Assembly: GCA_020055645.1 (NCBI GenBank)
Contig: CM034546.1
Span: forward strand, 76,694,001-76,758,000
Reading direction: 5' to 3'
Source: Tomocerus qinae
Taxonomy: Eukaryota; Arthropoda; Collembola; Entomobryomorpha; Tomoceridae
Length of the DNA stretch: 64,000 nucleotides
Part shown: positions 35,701 to 45,800 of the stretch, piece by piece
Layout of the letters: each line of letters starts with the position of its first letter
Numbering within the stretch: position 1 is the stretch's first letter
The notes under the pieces: generated by a model
Told to the model about the DNA's origin: nothing
Databases searched by the model: none
Seen by the model: the letters and a program-made list of their open reading frames with translations, nothing else
Made by a program: the position numbers and the translations under genes

Positions 35701-36792
35701 TTTCACGGTCTACATTCACGTTTATAATGTGGTAACTGCATTTATCATCACATCCATAATATTTTGGTATTTTGGTAGATAACTACACTGATACTTGACA
35801 AAGCGGATTTTAAGTGTAGACAATTGATGACGAAAAATGTATGTAATAATAATTGGGTTATTTGTTGTTTTTTTAGGTTTTTCAGAGATTTTTGAAAGTG
35901 GTTTTGATATTTTCGCCTGTTATTATATCATTTGCGTTGTCATTTTCAATAATATTTTCTAAGGCAAGTCAAAATCAAAGTTGAAAAAATCCCTTGTTTT
36001 GGAGCCAGATGAATTTAAGTCAAATGTCGTTATTGTATTTATTTGTGGTGTATTTTTAGGAAACTATCAGACTTAACAGACTTTATTCCCTTTGTTTCCC
36101 TTTGTTCTATGAATTAGTTCCATGAATATAGCCTGGAAAATGAATTGTATAAACAAGCTTCATTTTCTTGATTTATAATTCCACAGGGCAGTAGCACATA
36201 TGAATCAGTGTTTGGCAGCCTTATGAAAGTATTTATGATGGTTATGGGAGACTTTGACTTTAAAGGCGAATTTGATGAGTCGACAGTGAAAAAAATTGGA
36301 CATTCTTATACAATACTTGGTCAATTGCAATTTGTCTTGATTGGTGCAGTTGCTACAATTGTTCTTATACAAGTCCTTCTGGGATACACAATCAGCGATG
36401 TCAAGGTACTGGGAAACTAAATATGATTTGCAATTTTTAATCTATTTCTTGTAATTTTTGTTGTAATTAGTCAGCTCATACAATATAAAGATGCTGAGAT
36501 ACAAATTCTTACCTGTTAGGCAACTTTAACATTACGAATGACTAGTTTAATTTATTTATCAAAGGAAATTGGACAAGATGCTGATATGTACCGAAGAAAA
36601 ACACAAGTGTATCAATTATACATTATGGAAGGTATTGTTAGATTCTTTAATGCTTGCAGCCGCAAAAGTAGCAGCGTTTCTATGAGAGAAACGAAAGTAG
36701 TATTCAATTTTGATAAGGATGTTCCAGAGGAGCTGAAACAAGATATTCTGCAACTTTTGCAGACTAATTTATACGGGCAAGAAGGTGGGTAA
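29731..36792 (+). CDS. TRPA-like ankyrin cation channel, 765 aa (12 exons)
   Basis: Exons 29731-29865, 31169-31355, 32015-32221, 32326-32354, 33758-33975, 34162-34296, 34381-34696, 34776-35219, 35639-35731, 35877-35963, 36187-36405 and 36565-36792 join with agreeing phases into 766 codons. The predicted order is: a helical N-terminus (1-107) with two similar segments (each RIL...then PEW/PAW plus LL/YL), ankyrin-type repeats (about 165-300, including GNTALHLAI), a pre-S1 helix with LCHPIVKLFLEMK, S1 (about 398-425), a long S1-S2 loop, S2-S4, S5 (FLKVVLIFSPVIISFALSF, about 592-615), a pore helix with VMGDFDF (about 635-641), and S6 followed by SDVKEIGQDAD, a TRP-box-like region. Intron 10 begins with GC (GCAAGT). 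The protein is shorter than TRPA1 because it has few ankyrin repeats; painless/pyrexia-like channels are the closest group I recognise. It likely acts in the plasma membrane as a sensory cation channel. The exon 1-2 and exon 4 assignments are least certain. Confidence 0.8.
30115..30815. repeat. Fold-back element in TRPA-like intron 1
   Basis: Two imperfect arms of roughly 260 bp (about 30120-30390 and 30545-30810) are inverted copies. TTTGCAGCCGAGGACC on the left reappears as GGTCCTCGGCTGCAAA on the right, and TAAAAGGGTTTT matches AAAACCCTTTTA. The spacer is about 150 bp. No ORF. It is probably a MITE or fold-back transposon. Confidence 0.7.
31456..31606. repeat. MITE-like insertion in intron 2
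   Basis: GCACGTATCCA (31456-31466) and TGAATACGTGC (31596-31606) are inverted ends with one mismatch. The interior has GGGCGC and GCGCCC blocks and the palindrome TCGCGCGAAGCG. No coding capacity. Confidence 0.5.
32720..33200. repeat. Tandem minisatellite, about four units of 121-134 bp
   Basis: Units starting near 32724, 32846, 32967 and 33101 share TTTAATTACCCTTTAGGGTT, TTTATGTTTATCAATATGGGG and CCGCCTCAATATTTGAATTC. It lies in the intron before exon 5 of the TRPA-like gene. Divergence between units suggests an old array. Confidence 0.75.
33590..33757. repeat. GC-rich palindromic insertion abutting an exon
   Basis: A sharply GC-rich stretch in AT-rich DNA, with TTTGGGCGCCCAAA palindromes, TGGGCGCCGCGGGCGCCCA and CGGAGGGCCTCCGCG. 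It runs directly into the splice acceptor of TRPA-like exon 5 (ATTGCAG at 33751-33757). It is probably a transposon remnant. Confidence 0.55.
35266..35527. mobile_element. hAT-type MITE in TRPA-like intron 8
   Basis: The ends CAGAGCCGGCCCTAG and GGGTCGGCTCTG are hAT-style terminal inverted repeats. They are flanked by GCCAGCAT and GTCAGCAA, an 8-bp target duplication with two differences. Non-coding, 262 bp. Confidence 0.7.
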
Positions 36793-37338
36793 CCTATGCT
36801 ACCCTATTTTTAACCGTGTCGCTACATTTAATAAGCAATCTAATTGTATGACAATGCGTTCTGAAATGCGAATTTGAACATAATGAATAAAAATAAAACA
36901 AGCAGGATATATAAACAATCTGAATTTTAAAAGAATATCATTTACGTTTCGAATTTATGATTGTCAAAGCATATATTTTCAGATAAACAATAATTTTACT
37001 ACTACGATCTTATGATAATTAAATCAAAATTAATTTGTCTTTGGGTGGTATCGCTCTCCGTAAGAAGGCTGTATAATATACCGTTTGGCATTGGCTCGGG
37101 ACGGGAGGTGGACGGATTACTCTGTTTTAGCAAAAATTATTTTTATTTTTTAAATAATCTAATCAAGTTCAGTCTTCCGTTCTTTTACAACGGAATTTCA
37201 ATTTGCTAACTGTAATTTTTAATATTATTATGTTATAATTATACTGACAAGACTAATGATAACAAACGCATACTGGCATGGCATACATATTATAGTATGC
37301 TATTTGATGCAAACTGTGCCAGGTGAGCAGCCAGTATT
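36793..37338. other. Intergenic, no gene seen
   Basis: Downstream of the TRPA-like gene. No supported exon. Confidence 0.4.
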
Positions 37339-37575
37339 CATCATTTAATTTTAAAAGGAGCTTACGACAATAATAGGTACTTTGCGTTTCAGTGTCAACC
37401 TTAAAAATTTACCTAAAGATACTTACTTTCACCAGACGGTAAATATTTAGTGTCGAGACAAATTTTCCACTTGCGTGGTAAGGTATGTTACCTTACCCAA
37501 AAATATCAGCGCGGATTTCAACTTGGATTGAAATTTTAATTCCTAAATACACTCAGATTTTGAATTGTTGAGAAG

Positions 37576-39199
37576 ATGTCTGAATTGTACTTATTGCCAC
37601 TGCTTGAGGAAGTTGAAGACGACGATCTTTTAGCTATATTTAAGGATGAGGCAAACATTTCTGGAAAAGAATGCAATTTATTTCCATTTAATACATTCAG
37701 TGACGAATATTGCCGCAAACACTTTAGATTTTTTAAGAACGATATTTTTAAGCTCAAAAAAGCTTCAAAAATTCCACATTCATTTTCCCTGGAAAATAAA
37801 CTCAAAGTCGAAGGTCTGGAAGCGTTATGCGTCTTATTACGTCGACTTACTTATCCTAACAGGTAAATGGAATCAGCTAAACTATTTAGACCTGTTTAAA
37901 AAAATGACATCAATGAATCATATATGAAGCATGTGAAATGAAAAATGTAATTTTTATATTGGTGGACCTCAAGAAGATTTTTCCAAGAACTGAGTGTGAA
38001 CTCTCGAGAATTTTCAATGCAGTTGTTGAATTTGTCGTTCAAAACCACAGCCACCTTTTGAAAACTTTATAGCAACCCTACATAACTATTCCAAAAGTCG
38101 AAGAATTTGCAAACGCCATTCATGAAAAGGGTTCGCCATTCAAAATGTGCTTTGGATTTATTGATGGAACGGTACGACCCTTATGCCGACCTAATCGGCT
38201 TCAAAAAGAGGTAATCCTATAAAACCTACAACTGTGGCTCTGAGGTTAAATGCACTGCCTCTTAGCCTATCGGACCTAGTTCGATTCCCGGTTGGAGCTT
38301 GTTTCTTTCTGGGGGGTTGTAGGTTTAAGGGTGTTCCTGGCTCGGTGTTTAAGTACGGAGAATATCCTTGAGGGAAATGGTGGTACTGGAGCTCGTCCCT
38401 CTGGTACCCGGGATTATAATAGGGCTACGTCGCGTATTCTAGTACTGCCAAATCCTCAAAAAAATCTACCATAGGTGCATTCTATGGTTGAATAGTGTCA
38501 AAAAAGTGTATAAAAGTGTCTAGTGGGCCCAGAATTTACGAGTTGAAAGCTCAAATTGACTTCGGTTGATTCCGCACATGTAATGAACTATACTATACTA
38601 TACTATAATTCTAGCATAAGCATTGAATTTATTTAGTTATTGGAAATAGTATAAAAATTGTTTATAAAAGTAACAACCTCTTATACATTTTTCAGTATTA
38701 CAATGGGCACAAACGGACGCATGCATTAAAATTCCAGTCAGTGATGCTACCCAATGGAATAATTGGAGCTCTAAGTGGTCCTGTGATTGGGCGACGTCAT
38801 GATGCCTACATTTTGGCAGAAAGTGGAATTATTGAAGAGCTGGAAGCTGAATTCAATAACGAAGAAGGAAATCCTTTCTACCTGTATGGAGACCCAGCAT
38901 ACCCACTTCGTAAACATTTGATGGTGCCTTTTAAAGGCCACAATTTGTCTCATGCCAAGCGAATGTGCAATAAAAGAATGAGTAGGGTTCGTCAATCGGT
39001 GGAATGGGGATTTGGAAAAATAATTCAAAATTTTGCTTTTTTAGACTATAAAAAGAATTTGAGGCTTGGATTACAACCTGTAGCTAAATATTATATTACA
39101 GCTGCTTTATTAACTAACTGCCACACATGTCTTTACGGATCTCAGACATCTGACTACTTTGGCTTAGAACCCCCAGATTTATTTGTTTATATGCAATAA
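37576..39199 (+). pseudogene. Harbinger transposase, broken
   Basis: Exon 1 (37576-37863) gives the N-terminal helices ending LRRLTYPNR. A middle exon (about 37960-38213) gives ECELSRIFNAVVEFVVQ and CFGFIDGTVRPLCRP, with the first catalytic Asp. Exon 3 (38695-39199) gives YYNGHKRTHALKFQ, RHDAYILAES, YGDPAYPLR (second Asp) and VRQSVEWGFG (catalytic Glu). All three DDE residues are kept. The middle exon has an in-frame TAG (38070-38072) and a frame change at a T-run near 37978, so no intact enzyme is predicted. It belongs to the DDE_Tnp_4 superfamily. A SINE sits in the second intron. Confidence 0.85.
38232..38610 (+). mobile_element. tRNA-derived SINE-like insertion
   Basis: The head resembles a tRNA: TGGCTCTGAGGTTAAATG (A-box-like) and AGTTCGATTCC (B-box, 38279-38289). 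A body of about 300 bp without an ORF follows, with a tail of repeated CTATA units (ACTATACTATACTATACTATA near 38588). It is inserted in the transposase intron, so it is younger than the Harbinger element. Ends are approximate and no target duplication was identified. Confidence 0.55.
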
Positions 39200-39332
39200 C
39201 ATAGTAAGTTTAAGCAACAAACATAATAAATGTTAAAGCCTCTCATTATGAAAATTGATTTATTTGAGTCAATTTATTCAACTGTAATCAGTAGTGCCAT
39301 ACCTCATAATTGATAAATAAATACTTGATACT

Positions 39333-40497
39333 TCAATTGAAATTTTTGTTCAAGGCATTAATTAGAGCTTCAGTAAGAATTCGCTTGTCTTGCGATTCCA
39401 AGTCTTGTCTTTGTTTGAGAAGCTCCAGTTCTAATCGTTTCTGCTCCATCTCAAAGTTTTGCTTTTCTTTGGCCAGTTCTAATTCCATTTTCTTGTTCTC
39501 CGCTTCTTGAACTCGAAGTTTTAGCTCTTCATGCTTAAACTTAATTTCGTCCTTTTCAAAATATAAAAGATAACATTAGTTTACATATTTTAAGTACATG
39601 ATATGAATACTATTTAGAATATCTAAGCTATTTAAAATTCATATTAATACCAAATGTTTTCCTTTAAGATATGACACCACATCGCCTTTACGGACTCTTT
39701 TTCTAGAAGGTTCATCACTGGAATCATTGACTTCGTTTTCAGTATCGACGGGAAAATTTGAAGTCAAAGGAGTACCGTCCGTTGGAGAAGGGTCTTCGTC
39801 GCTTGAACAATTTGGATTTAAGTCGATGACAGCTTGCTCGCGAATTTTTTCGCCTTCTGATCTGCTCTTTTTACTGTAGAGAATTTTTCCAGTTCGGCTC
39901 GGTTTCTCTTTCCGTAGTTTCGCTACATTGGTTAAAAGGAACTTGAGAGAAGTTAGTCCTTCCTCAGATACACCAGATCTGTAATTAGAACGATTTTTAT
40001 TTCATGTTCAAATTAAAAGCTGTCAAGAGGTTGATTATTAATTTATTGACCCATGATTAAAAAAATTTTTAGTAGTTGAAATCAGTTAAATTAGCTTAGT
40101 AGACTAAGTAACGTGACAGCAGTCAACGGTACATTTGAGGAATGAGGTTCCACTGTTGACCTCCCAATTTCAGCCATTTTTTAATCATAGGCAATTTGGT
40201 TGAAAAAAAAATTTAATTCAAAAATGAACAAATATGCTGCTGTAAAATGGTTACTTACAGTTTACTGCTCAAATTTTCGTCACTTGCAAATTCGTCGAGT
40301 AGTTCGGTCGTCCGTTTTTTGCAACTTCTTTCCGTGACTGGCATTTTTAACTCACTTTCAAGAAGTTTACTGGCAATGTCTTCCCAAATCGTTTTTGGTT
40401 TGTTAAATGCAAACGGATTGTGCGATTCGACTTCTTGTAACAATGCAATGTCATAATTTATGTTTGTTTTAAACGAAAAACGAGATTTTGATACCAT
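39333..40497 (-). CDS. Harbinger Myb/SANT-like DNA-binding protein
   Basis: The minus-strand companion gene of the transposon. The first exon starts at 40497 (MVSKSRFSFKTNINYD) and carries a trihelix/MADF-like domain (ALLQEVESHNPFAF, IWEDIASKLLES, SCKKRTTELL). A second exon (about 39655-39980) is Ser/Asp/Glu-rich with a basic RKRVRKGD patch. The last exon (about 39333-39555) is a long charged coiled coil (EIKFKHEELKLRVQEAENKK onward) ending in TGA. Such proteins bind transposon ends and bring the transposase into the nucleus. Reading frames look open, unlike the transposase. Confidence 0.7.
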
Positions 40498-40857
40498 TTT
40501 TACCAAATTTTGAACAACGAACTGCAAATTGTAGAAGGACCGAATAGTACACTAAAATGAACACTAAAATTGAGATTTAGTGTTCAATTTAGTGTCAAAA
40601 CACCATACCTTAGTTTCAACCTTAGGTGAAAGTTGGTAACGTGGTATGAAAATACCCGCGATAATTAAATTTAAGGTTAATGTTCAATTTTAAGGTAATT
40701 TACCTAGAAACGCAAAGTACCTAATATGCGTTCAATATTTTGGTTAACCTCTTAACCGTATTTATTTAACTTCAATGCAGTGAAGAACCATTATTAATAC
40801 CGTGCTATTTTGGTGGATGCATATTAAATGTCAATCAATCATTCCATCAAAAAAATT

Positions 40858-42272
40858 AAAGGTAAAGGTTTATGGGACCATAAAAGAAGTAATTTTGTCC
40901 CTAAAAAGAAGTCATTTTGTCCCGGGTCCAAAGAGCCATAGAAAAAGTATATGGGGCACTACGAAAAAGTACAAAAAGCCATAAAACGAGTACTAAATTC
41001 CATAAACAGTAAAAGAATTTTATTTAGTCAAAATTATAGCAATATGAAAATTAAAATTGGTAATCAGTAATAATATGTCCAGAAATGAGTAGTTATATCA
41101 TCATTGCAATGAAATTCACGGTTTGACCAGAGCTTTTGTTATCCCTGGTGGTCTCCCAGTTTTCCTCTTAATTGCAATACGCATGTTTTTGGCTTTCGGT
41201 GGAATAGTGAATAACTTATGCATGGTGGCGATTCCAATGATATGTTTACATATATAACTTTTGTGAAAAACGGGACATGTACATAAAGAACTTCTGTAAT
41301 CATCCTTCTAGAAGATAACGTGCCACATAGACATCTCTGAGTTTATGAAGTCGTCTAACTTTTTCCAACTATCCCAACGATTGCGAGTCATGTATGTGGA
41401 AATAATTTCATTTGTTACGGTTCACTACTCTTTTGCTTGTCATTTGCAGCAAAGAAATAGTGTATATTATTGTCTGACGAAGGCTCGATTAGTATTATTG
41501 GTTTGCTCTTGTTCCATTGATAAGCATTAACCTGGAGGCTATGTGGGACATGTGCATGGGTTTTAAAAGAAAGGAAGTGCTGTCTCATAGGATTTCTGTC
41601 TCCTGATCAATTGTGTAACATAGTTTCCATCGCATTGAGAAACGTGCCTACAGAAATGTGGAGATAAATAACTAAATAAGTACGTTTACATGGCCACTTT
41701 TTGTTGTCTTTACAATAAAAGTAAATCACTTTAGAACTTTGATTGAAGTTTTTTACTTTAACCGGTCACCTATTTTCAACGTCTAATAAAGCTTCACTTT
41801 CAGTGGTATAAGTTTTTAGCAATTTCCAACTGACAGTTTTTTTAACAATATTTTCAATTTCTGATTCTGATTCAGAATCTGTGTCAGAATTACTAGAATG
41901 ATAAGTTAGTTGGGAAGCCATTTTAAGCACATTGTCAGCCTTTGCAGTATTACTTTGCAACTGAAATTGCCTTGGAACTTGACGTAAAGCAAGCAAGGTA
42001 TTAGGGTATTCATTTCCATATTATGCTTATCTCAAGCTTATCTCCTATTTTTGTGTACAGATAGCTTGAAGGTATGTTTATTTTATATATAAGTAGTCAT
42101 TTCTTTGATTTATTTATGCTAATATATCTATGGAACAATGTACTCCTTCTATGGGATAAAAGACTTTTCCTATTGCCCTCAGTACCTCTTGTTATGGTCC
42201 CTTGTACTCTGGCCCAAAAGACTTTATTTTATGGACAAAATGACTTTTTCTATGACCCCTTTTACCCCCACC
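40858..42272 (-). mobile_element. MULE-type transposon remnant with SWIM zinc finger
   Basis: The outer ends carry related inverted sequence: GGTAAAGG...TTTTGTCCC on the left, and on the right GGGACAAAA-like motifs read on the other strand (GGTAAAAGGGGTCATAGAAAAAG). On the minus strand, 41237-41285 encodes CTCPVFHKSYICKH, a SWIM zinc finger (CxCx(n)CxH), followed by a basic tail KRKTGRPPG, as in MULE/Phantom transposases. Further upstream, 41766-41996 encodes an acidic Ser-rich stretch and VSWKLLKTYTTESEAL, like the FLYWCH/GCM-type N-terminal finger. The catalytic core is missing, so it is an internally deleted element. Confidence 0.65.
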
Positions 42273-42392
42273 CATCATTTAATTTTAAAAGGAGCTTACG
42301 ACAATAATATGCGTTCAATATTTTGGTTAACCTCTTAACCGTATTTATTTAACTTCAATGCAGTGAAGAACCATTATTAATACCGTGCTATT

Positions 42393-42514
42393 TTGGTGGA
42401 TGCATGTGTGTGTTAGGGGGAGAGCACGGCTACTACTATTGATTAGTAGAGCTATGCTACCGCTCAAGCCGCGAGGGCTTACTTGCAGTGGCTCCCGGAA
42501 CTTGGTGGATGCAT
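42393..42514. repeat. 96-bp insertion with 13-bp target duplications
   Basis: TTGGTGGATGCAT occurs at 42393-42405 and 42502-42514, and only once in the uninterrupted copy near 40810-40823. The inserted 96 bp (42406-42501) is GC-richer than its surroundings and contains a possible stem, CTACTATTGATTAGTAG. It has no poly-A tail or ORF. The long duplication is like that of retroposed small RNAs, but I do not recognise the RNA. Confidence 0.65.
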
Positions 42515-42898
42515 ATTAAATGTCAATCAATCATTCCATCAAAAAAATTGTGACGTGTTTTATTACAAATGGTAAGAGGCATTAAACATAATATTTTAGT
42601 GTGGACGATAATAATATAATATAATATTTGATTTTTTCAAATGTCTAAAGTATGGAGCAAAACGGTTTATCTCTACTGCACCTGCATAGTATAATGTTTA
42701 CCTTCGCTACAATACTACAATCGCATTTTGCTAATACGTGCTTATCATAATCGCAAAAAGATACATGCAAATCTGTGGTAAACGTGATGATAACTTCATG
42801 GCCATAAAAGACTGTATAGAGAAAGTTGTTTAGCAATTATAGTAAATAAATGGCCACCAGCCAATTTCAAATAATAATATGTTCAACTGTTAATCAAT

Positions 42899-45800
42899 AT
42901 GGAAATCCTGCAAGTTAATGAAAAAAGGAAAGCGGTTGCTTTTTATTCAAAATTCACATCAACTTACAACATTTTAGGCCACATTGGAAACGGAGCGTTT
43001 GGAACTGTTTACAAATGCCTATCAAAAAATTCAGAAGCATCACAACCTGTTGCGATTAAGTTGGTGGAGCCAACAAAGTAAAATACTTTTAGCAATTAAA
43101 ATGGAATTTTTTGAACAAATATTATATCGAAAGGAATAATACAAAAGTAACTGTCATTAGGGAAAATCCTCTGGATAAAGCTTTCAAAGAGTTCAAACAC
43201 CTAAAAGAATTGGACTACCTGCACGTAACAAAAGTCATAAGTAGCTGGACAGAAAATCCACCTTTTAACTTTGAGTATCCTTACAGACGACTTATAGGAG
43301 AGGAATGCAATGAAGGGGTCATATTCATTGAAATTGAATTCTGCGACTTAAAATCTCTCAAAAATTGGTTCATTGCTAAGTGGAGAGCCCAAGAGCACGT
43401 GAAAATCCTGATGCATCACATATCTAAAGGGCTGACCTATCTTCATAATAAACGAATGGTTCATAGAGATTTGAAACCTGACAATATTCTGTTGTGTGGC
43501 CATTTGGAAACAAATTCGGTAATAGCTAAAATTGGGGATTTTGGCTTATCCACTGAAATCAGATCGAAGATGACCAGTAAGCTAGGCACTGATGGCTACA
43601 TAAGCCCCGAAGTCGTAAGTGTTGTCGTTTATGAATTATTTACACATCTCAGTCACTATCATAATATCAGACTTTAAATAGGCACATTTTCCTCAAATAT
43701 CTAAGCAAACCTATATTCTCACATAAGGACATGTCATTCAATGTTTATATTCTGTGTTCTTTAATCTTTGTCACAATAATAAATGTCTTTTTGAAATGTA
43801 GTTGGAACCCGGAGGAAGGTATACTGAAAAGGCTGATTTGTATGCATTAGGAGTAATTTACTACGAAATGCTTGTTCTAAGCGATCGAAGAAACGACGAA
43901 AATACGAGTGGTCTATTGGATGAAATGAAACTGGGGGTTCAAAAGGGATTTGTATTTCTACCGAAATTCGAAAGATCTATCCATCAAAAGGTAAAAAATT
44001 TAATTTAATGAACATTAAATTTGTAAAGTAGTTAAATATAGTTTTACTACATGTCAAGCTGAAAGAAGAAATTTTTACCAAACAAACTTGAGAACAGCAT
44101 TGCATTGAAATTAATGTGTGACGTAGTCTATCAGAAATCCAGGAAAATTTTTAAAATGTTTCTTAGATACTGAAATCCTTTCTTATCTTCAAAACCTTTC
44201 TTCATTTTTACTTATAATTTTTCGGGCCTCTCGTGAAATTATTTTCATGCTAGGGTCGCTCACTGCATCGAAACAAATGCTGAGTGAGCACATCAACTAT
44301 AAAGTATTGTATTTTTGTCTTATCTACTTTCCTTGCCTTAACTCTGCCATCTGCCAAATAGAAATAATTTTTTTAAAAAATTTTGTAGTTACAATTACAT
44401 GGTTTAAAAAATTAATAAACAGGAGAGGACATTAATATCCAAAATAGTAGAGATAAATCCAGAGAAGAGACTATCATCCAATGATGTCGAAAATGAAATA
44501 CAGGCAATTTATCCTGGGGTTGAAGAATTATTGATTCCTATTCCAGACACAACTCTCGTAGAAAGACCTGGAGAATTTCTTTTGTATGGAAACTCTAAAT
44601 GTCCGAAGGTTTTTGAGAACATACCAAATACTCAGTATTCAACTCTAACAAAATTGGACTTAAACCACGTAACTGTAAATTCTCCAAAACTCATATCCTG
44701 CCTGAGAAATTGTAAGAATTTAAAACAAATCCATCTAACGATTATCAATGAAGGTGACATCGCTTTTGAAAAAATTGTGCTTCCCAAGCTTCAAACATTT
44801 CTGTACCGTCAATTAAATGGGCCAAGATTCCTTGAGGTTGCTAAAGATTATGTGACCAGTGAGAAACTAAATTCAATATTATTTTTTGGAACGATGGACC
44901 AAATATGGGAGACGCAAATGAATATTCGAGTCGTTATCACCAAATTTGTTGTTTTAGATATTGATCACAACAATGGTGAAAAAGGTTGTGATATAAAAAT
45001 TGGTTTTGCAGCCGGTACGTACATCGTAGAAAATTTGCAGAAATTTAAAAACGTGAAATCCATTCAATTTAATCCCTTTGCAATGGCAGAAAAAAATATT
45101 TTGGATGTAAAACTTGAAAAATTTCCTGATCCATCACAAATCACTAACCTTGTACTGCCCTTCCAAACCACGAAAACTTTAATGAGAATTTGTCGCGGTT
45201 TTCAAACCTAGAAGAACTGTATTTGTCTTCCTTCACTTTCCACCATAACTACACAAATTACAAGCGTCCACTTTTCTTAAGCAATCTTCCAAAAAGTATA
45301 AAAAGACTTACTTTGGACTGTATAGAGATAGACTTACTCGGTGCACGGAAAATAGATTTTGATGTTCTTACACTAATGGAGTGTGCCTTTAGAGCTGACC
45401 ATTCTATAGAATATTTGGATGAGAATGTTGAATTTAAAGTCAGGGAATTAAACATTTTCGGAAGTGATAAGACAAGTTACCAACCCACGTGGAAATTTTT
45501 GAACTACATTCTTTCATCCGAATGCCAACGAGTGTATTTCGGATCATTTGACTGGAATGGTGAAAATGATATGGATCTTAAAATGTTTTTGAAAAACGCG
45601 GGAATTCCAAATTATAGTCCTAGATTTATTCTAGAGTTGAATGATGCAGAGTGGATAGGAAAAGTTGTGGAGATACAACTAGATTTCGAAATGCTTCACA
45701 AGTTTAACTATTACAACGATTTTATTCTATCCGCATATTCGGATGAATTTGTATCTCTAAAGTATCAACGGGAACAGCTTAATCCTTTCTCAGAATCGTG

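Larger units (their letters stand above)
37375..40722. mobile_element. PIF/Harbinger DNA transposon, 3348 bp
   Basis: The termini AGGTACTTTGCGTTTC and GAAACGCAAAGTACCT are perfect 16-bp inverted repeats. The element is flanked by AAT (37372-37374 and 40723-40725); because the surrounding bases are TAATA, the 3-bp duplication can also be read as TAA, the usual Harbinger target. The empty site GACAATAATATGCG is present at about 42290-42305. It contains the two typical genes: a DDE transposase (plus strand) and a Myb/SANT-like DNA-binding protein (minus strand). Confidence 0.92.
37339..42549. repeat. Two direct copies of a segment split by different insertions
   Basis: Copy 1 is 37339-37374 plus 40723-40857. 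Copy 2 is 42273-42405 plus 42502-42549. They share CATCATTTAATTTTAAAAGG, TTACGACAATAAT, GTTAACCTCTTAACCG and ATTCCATCAAAAAAATT. Copy 1 is interrupted by the Harbinger element and copy 2 by a 96-bp insertion. Each copy therefore shows the empty site of the other's insertion. The MULE remnant lies exactly between them. Confidence 0.85.

Noticed and set aside
35774..35877. Longer version of channel exon 9 ending at TATTTTG/GTAGAT, joining the next exon in another frame
   Set aside because: It reaches a stop after the next exon. The GTG/GTAACT donor restores a typical S5 sequence.
40247..40456. Rightward ORF opposite the Harbinger DNA-binding protein exon
   Set aside because: It is the complement of the trihelix-like coding exon, with Ser-rich shadow composition.
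42406..42501. The 96-bp insert as a tRNA gene (possible 5-bp stem with 7-nt loop)
   Set aside because: No acceptor stem, T-arm or B-box can be drawn.
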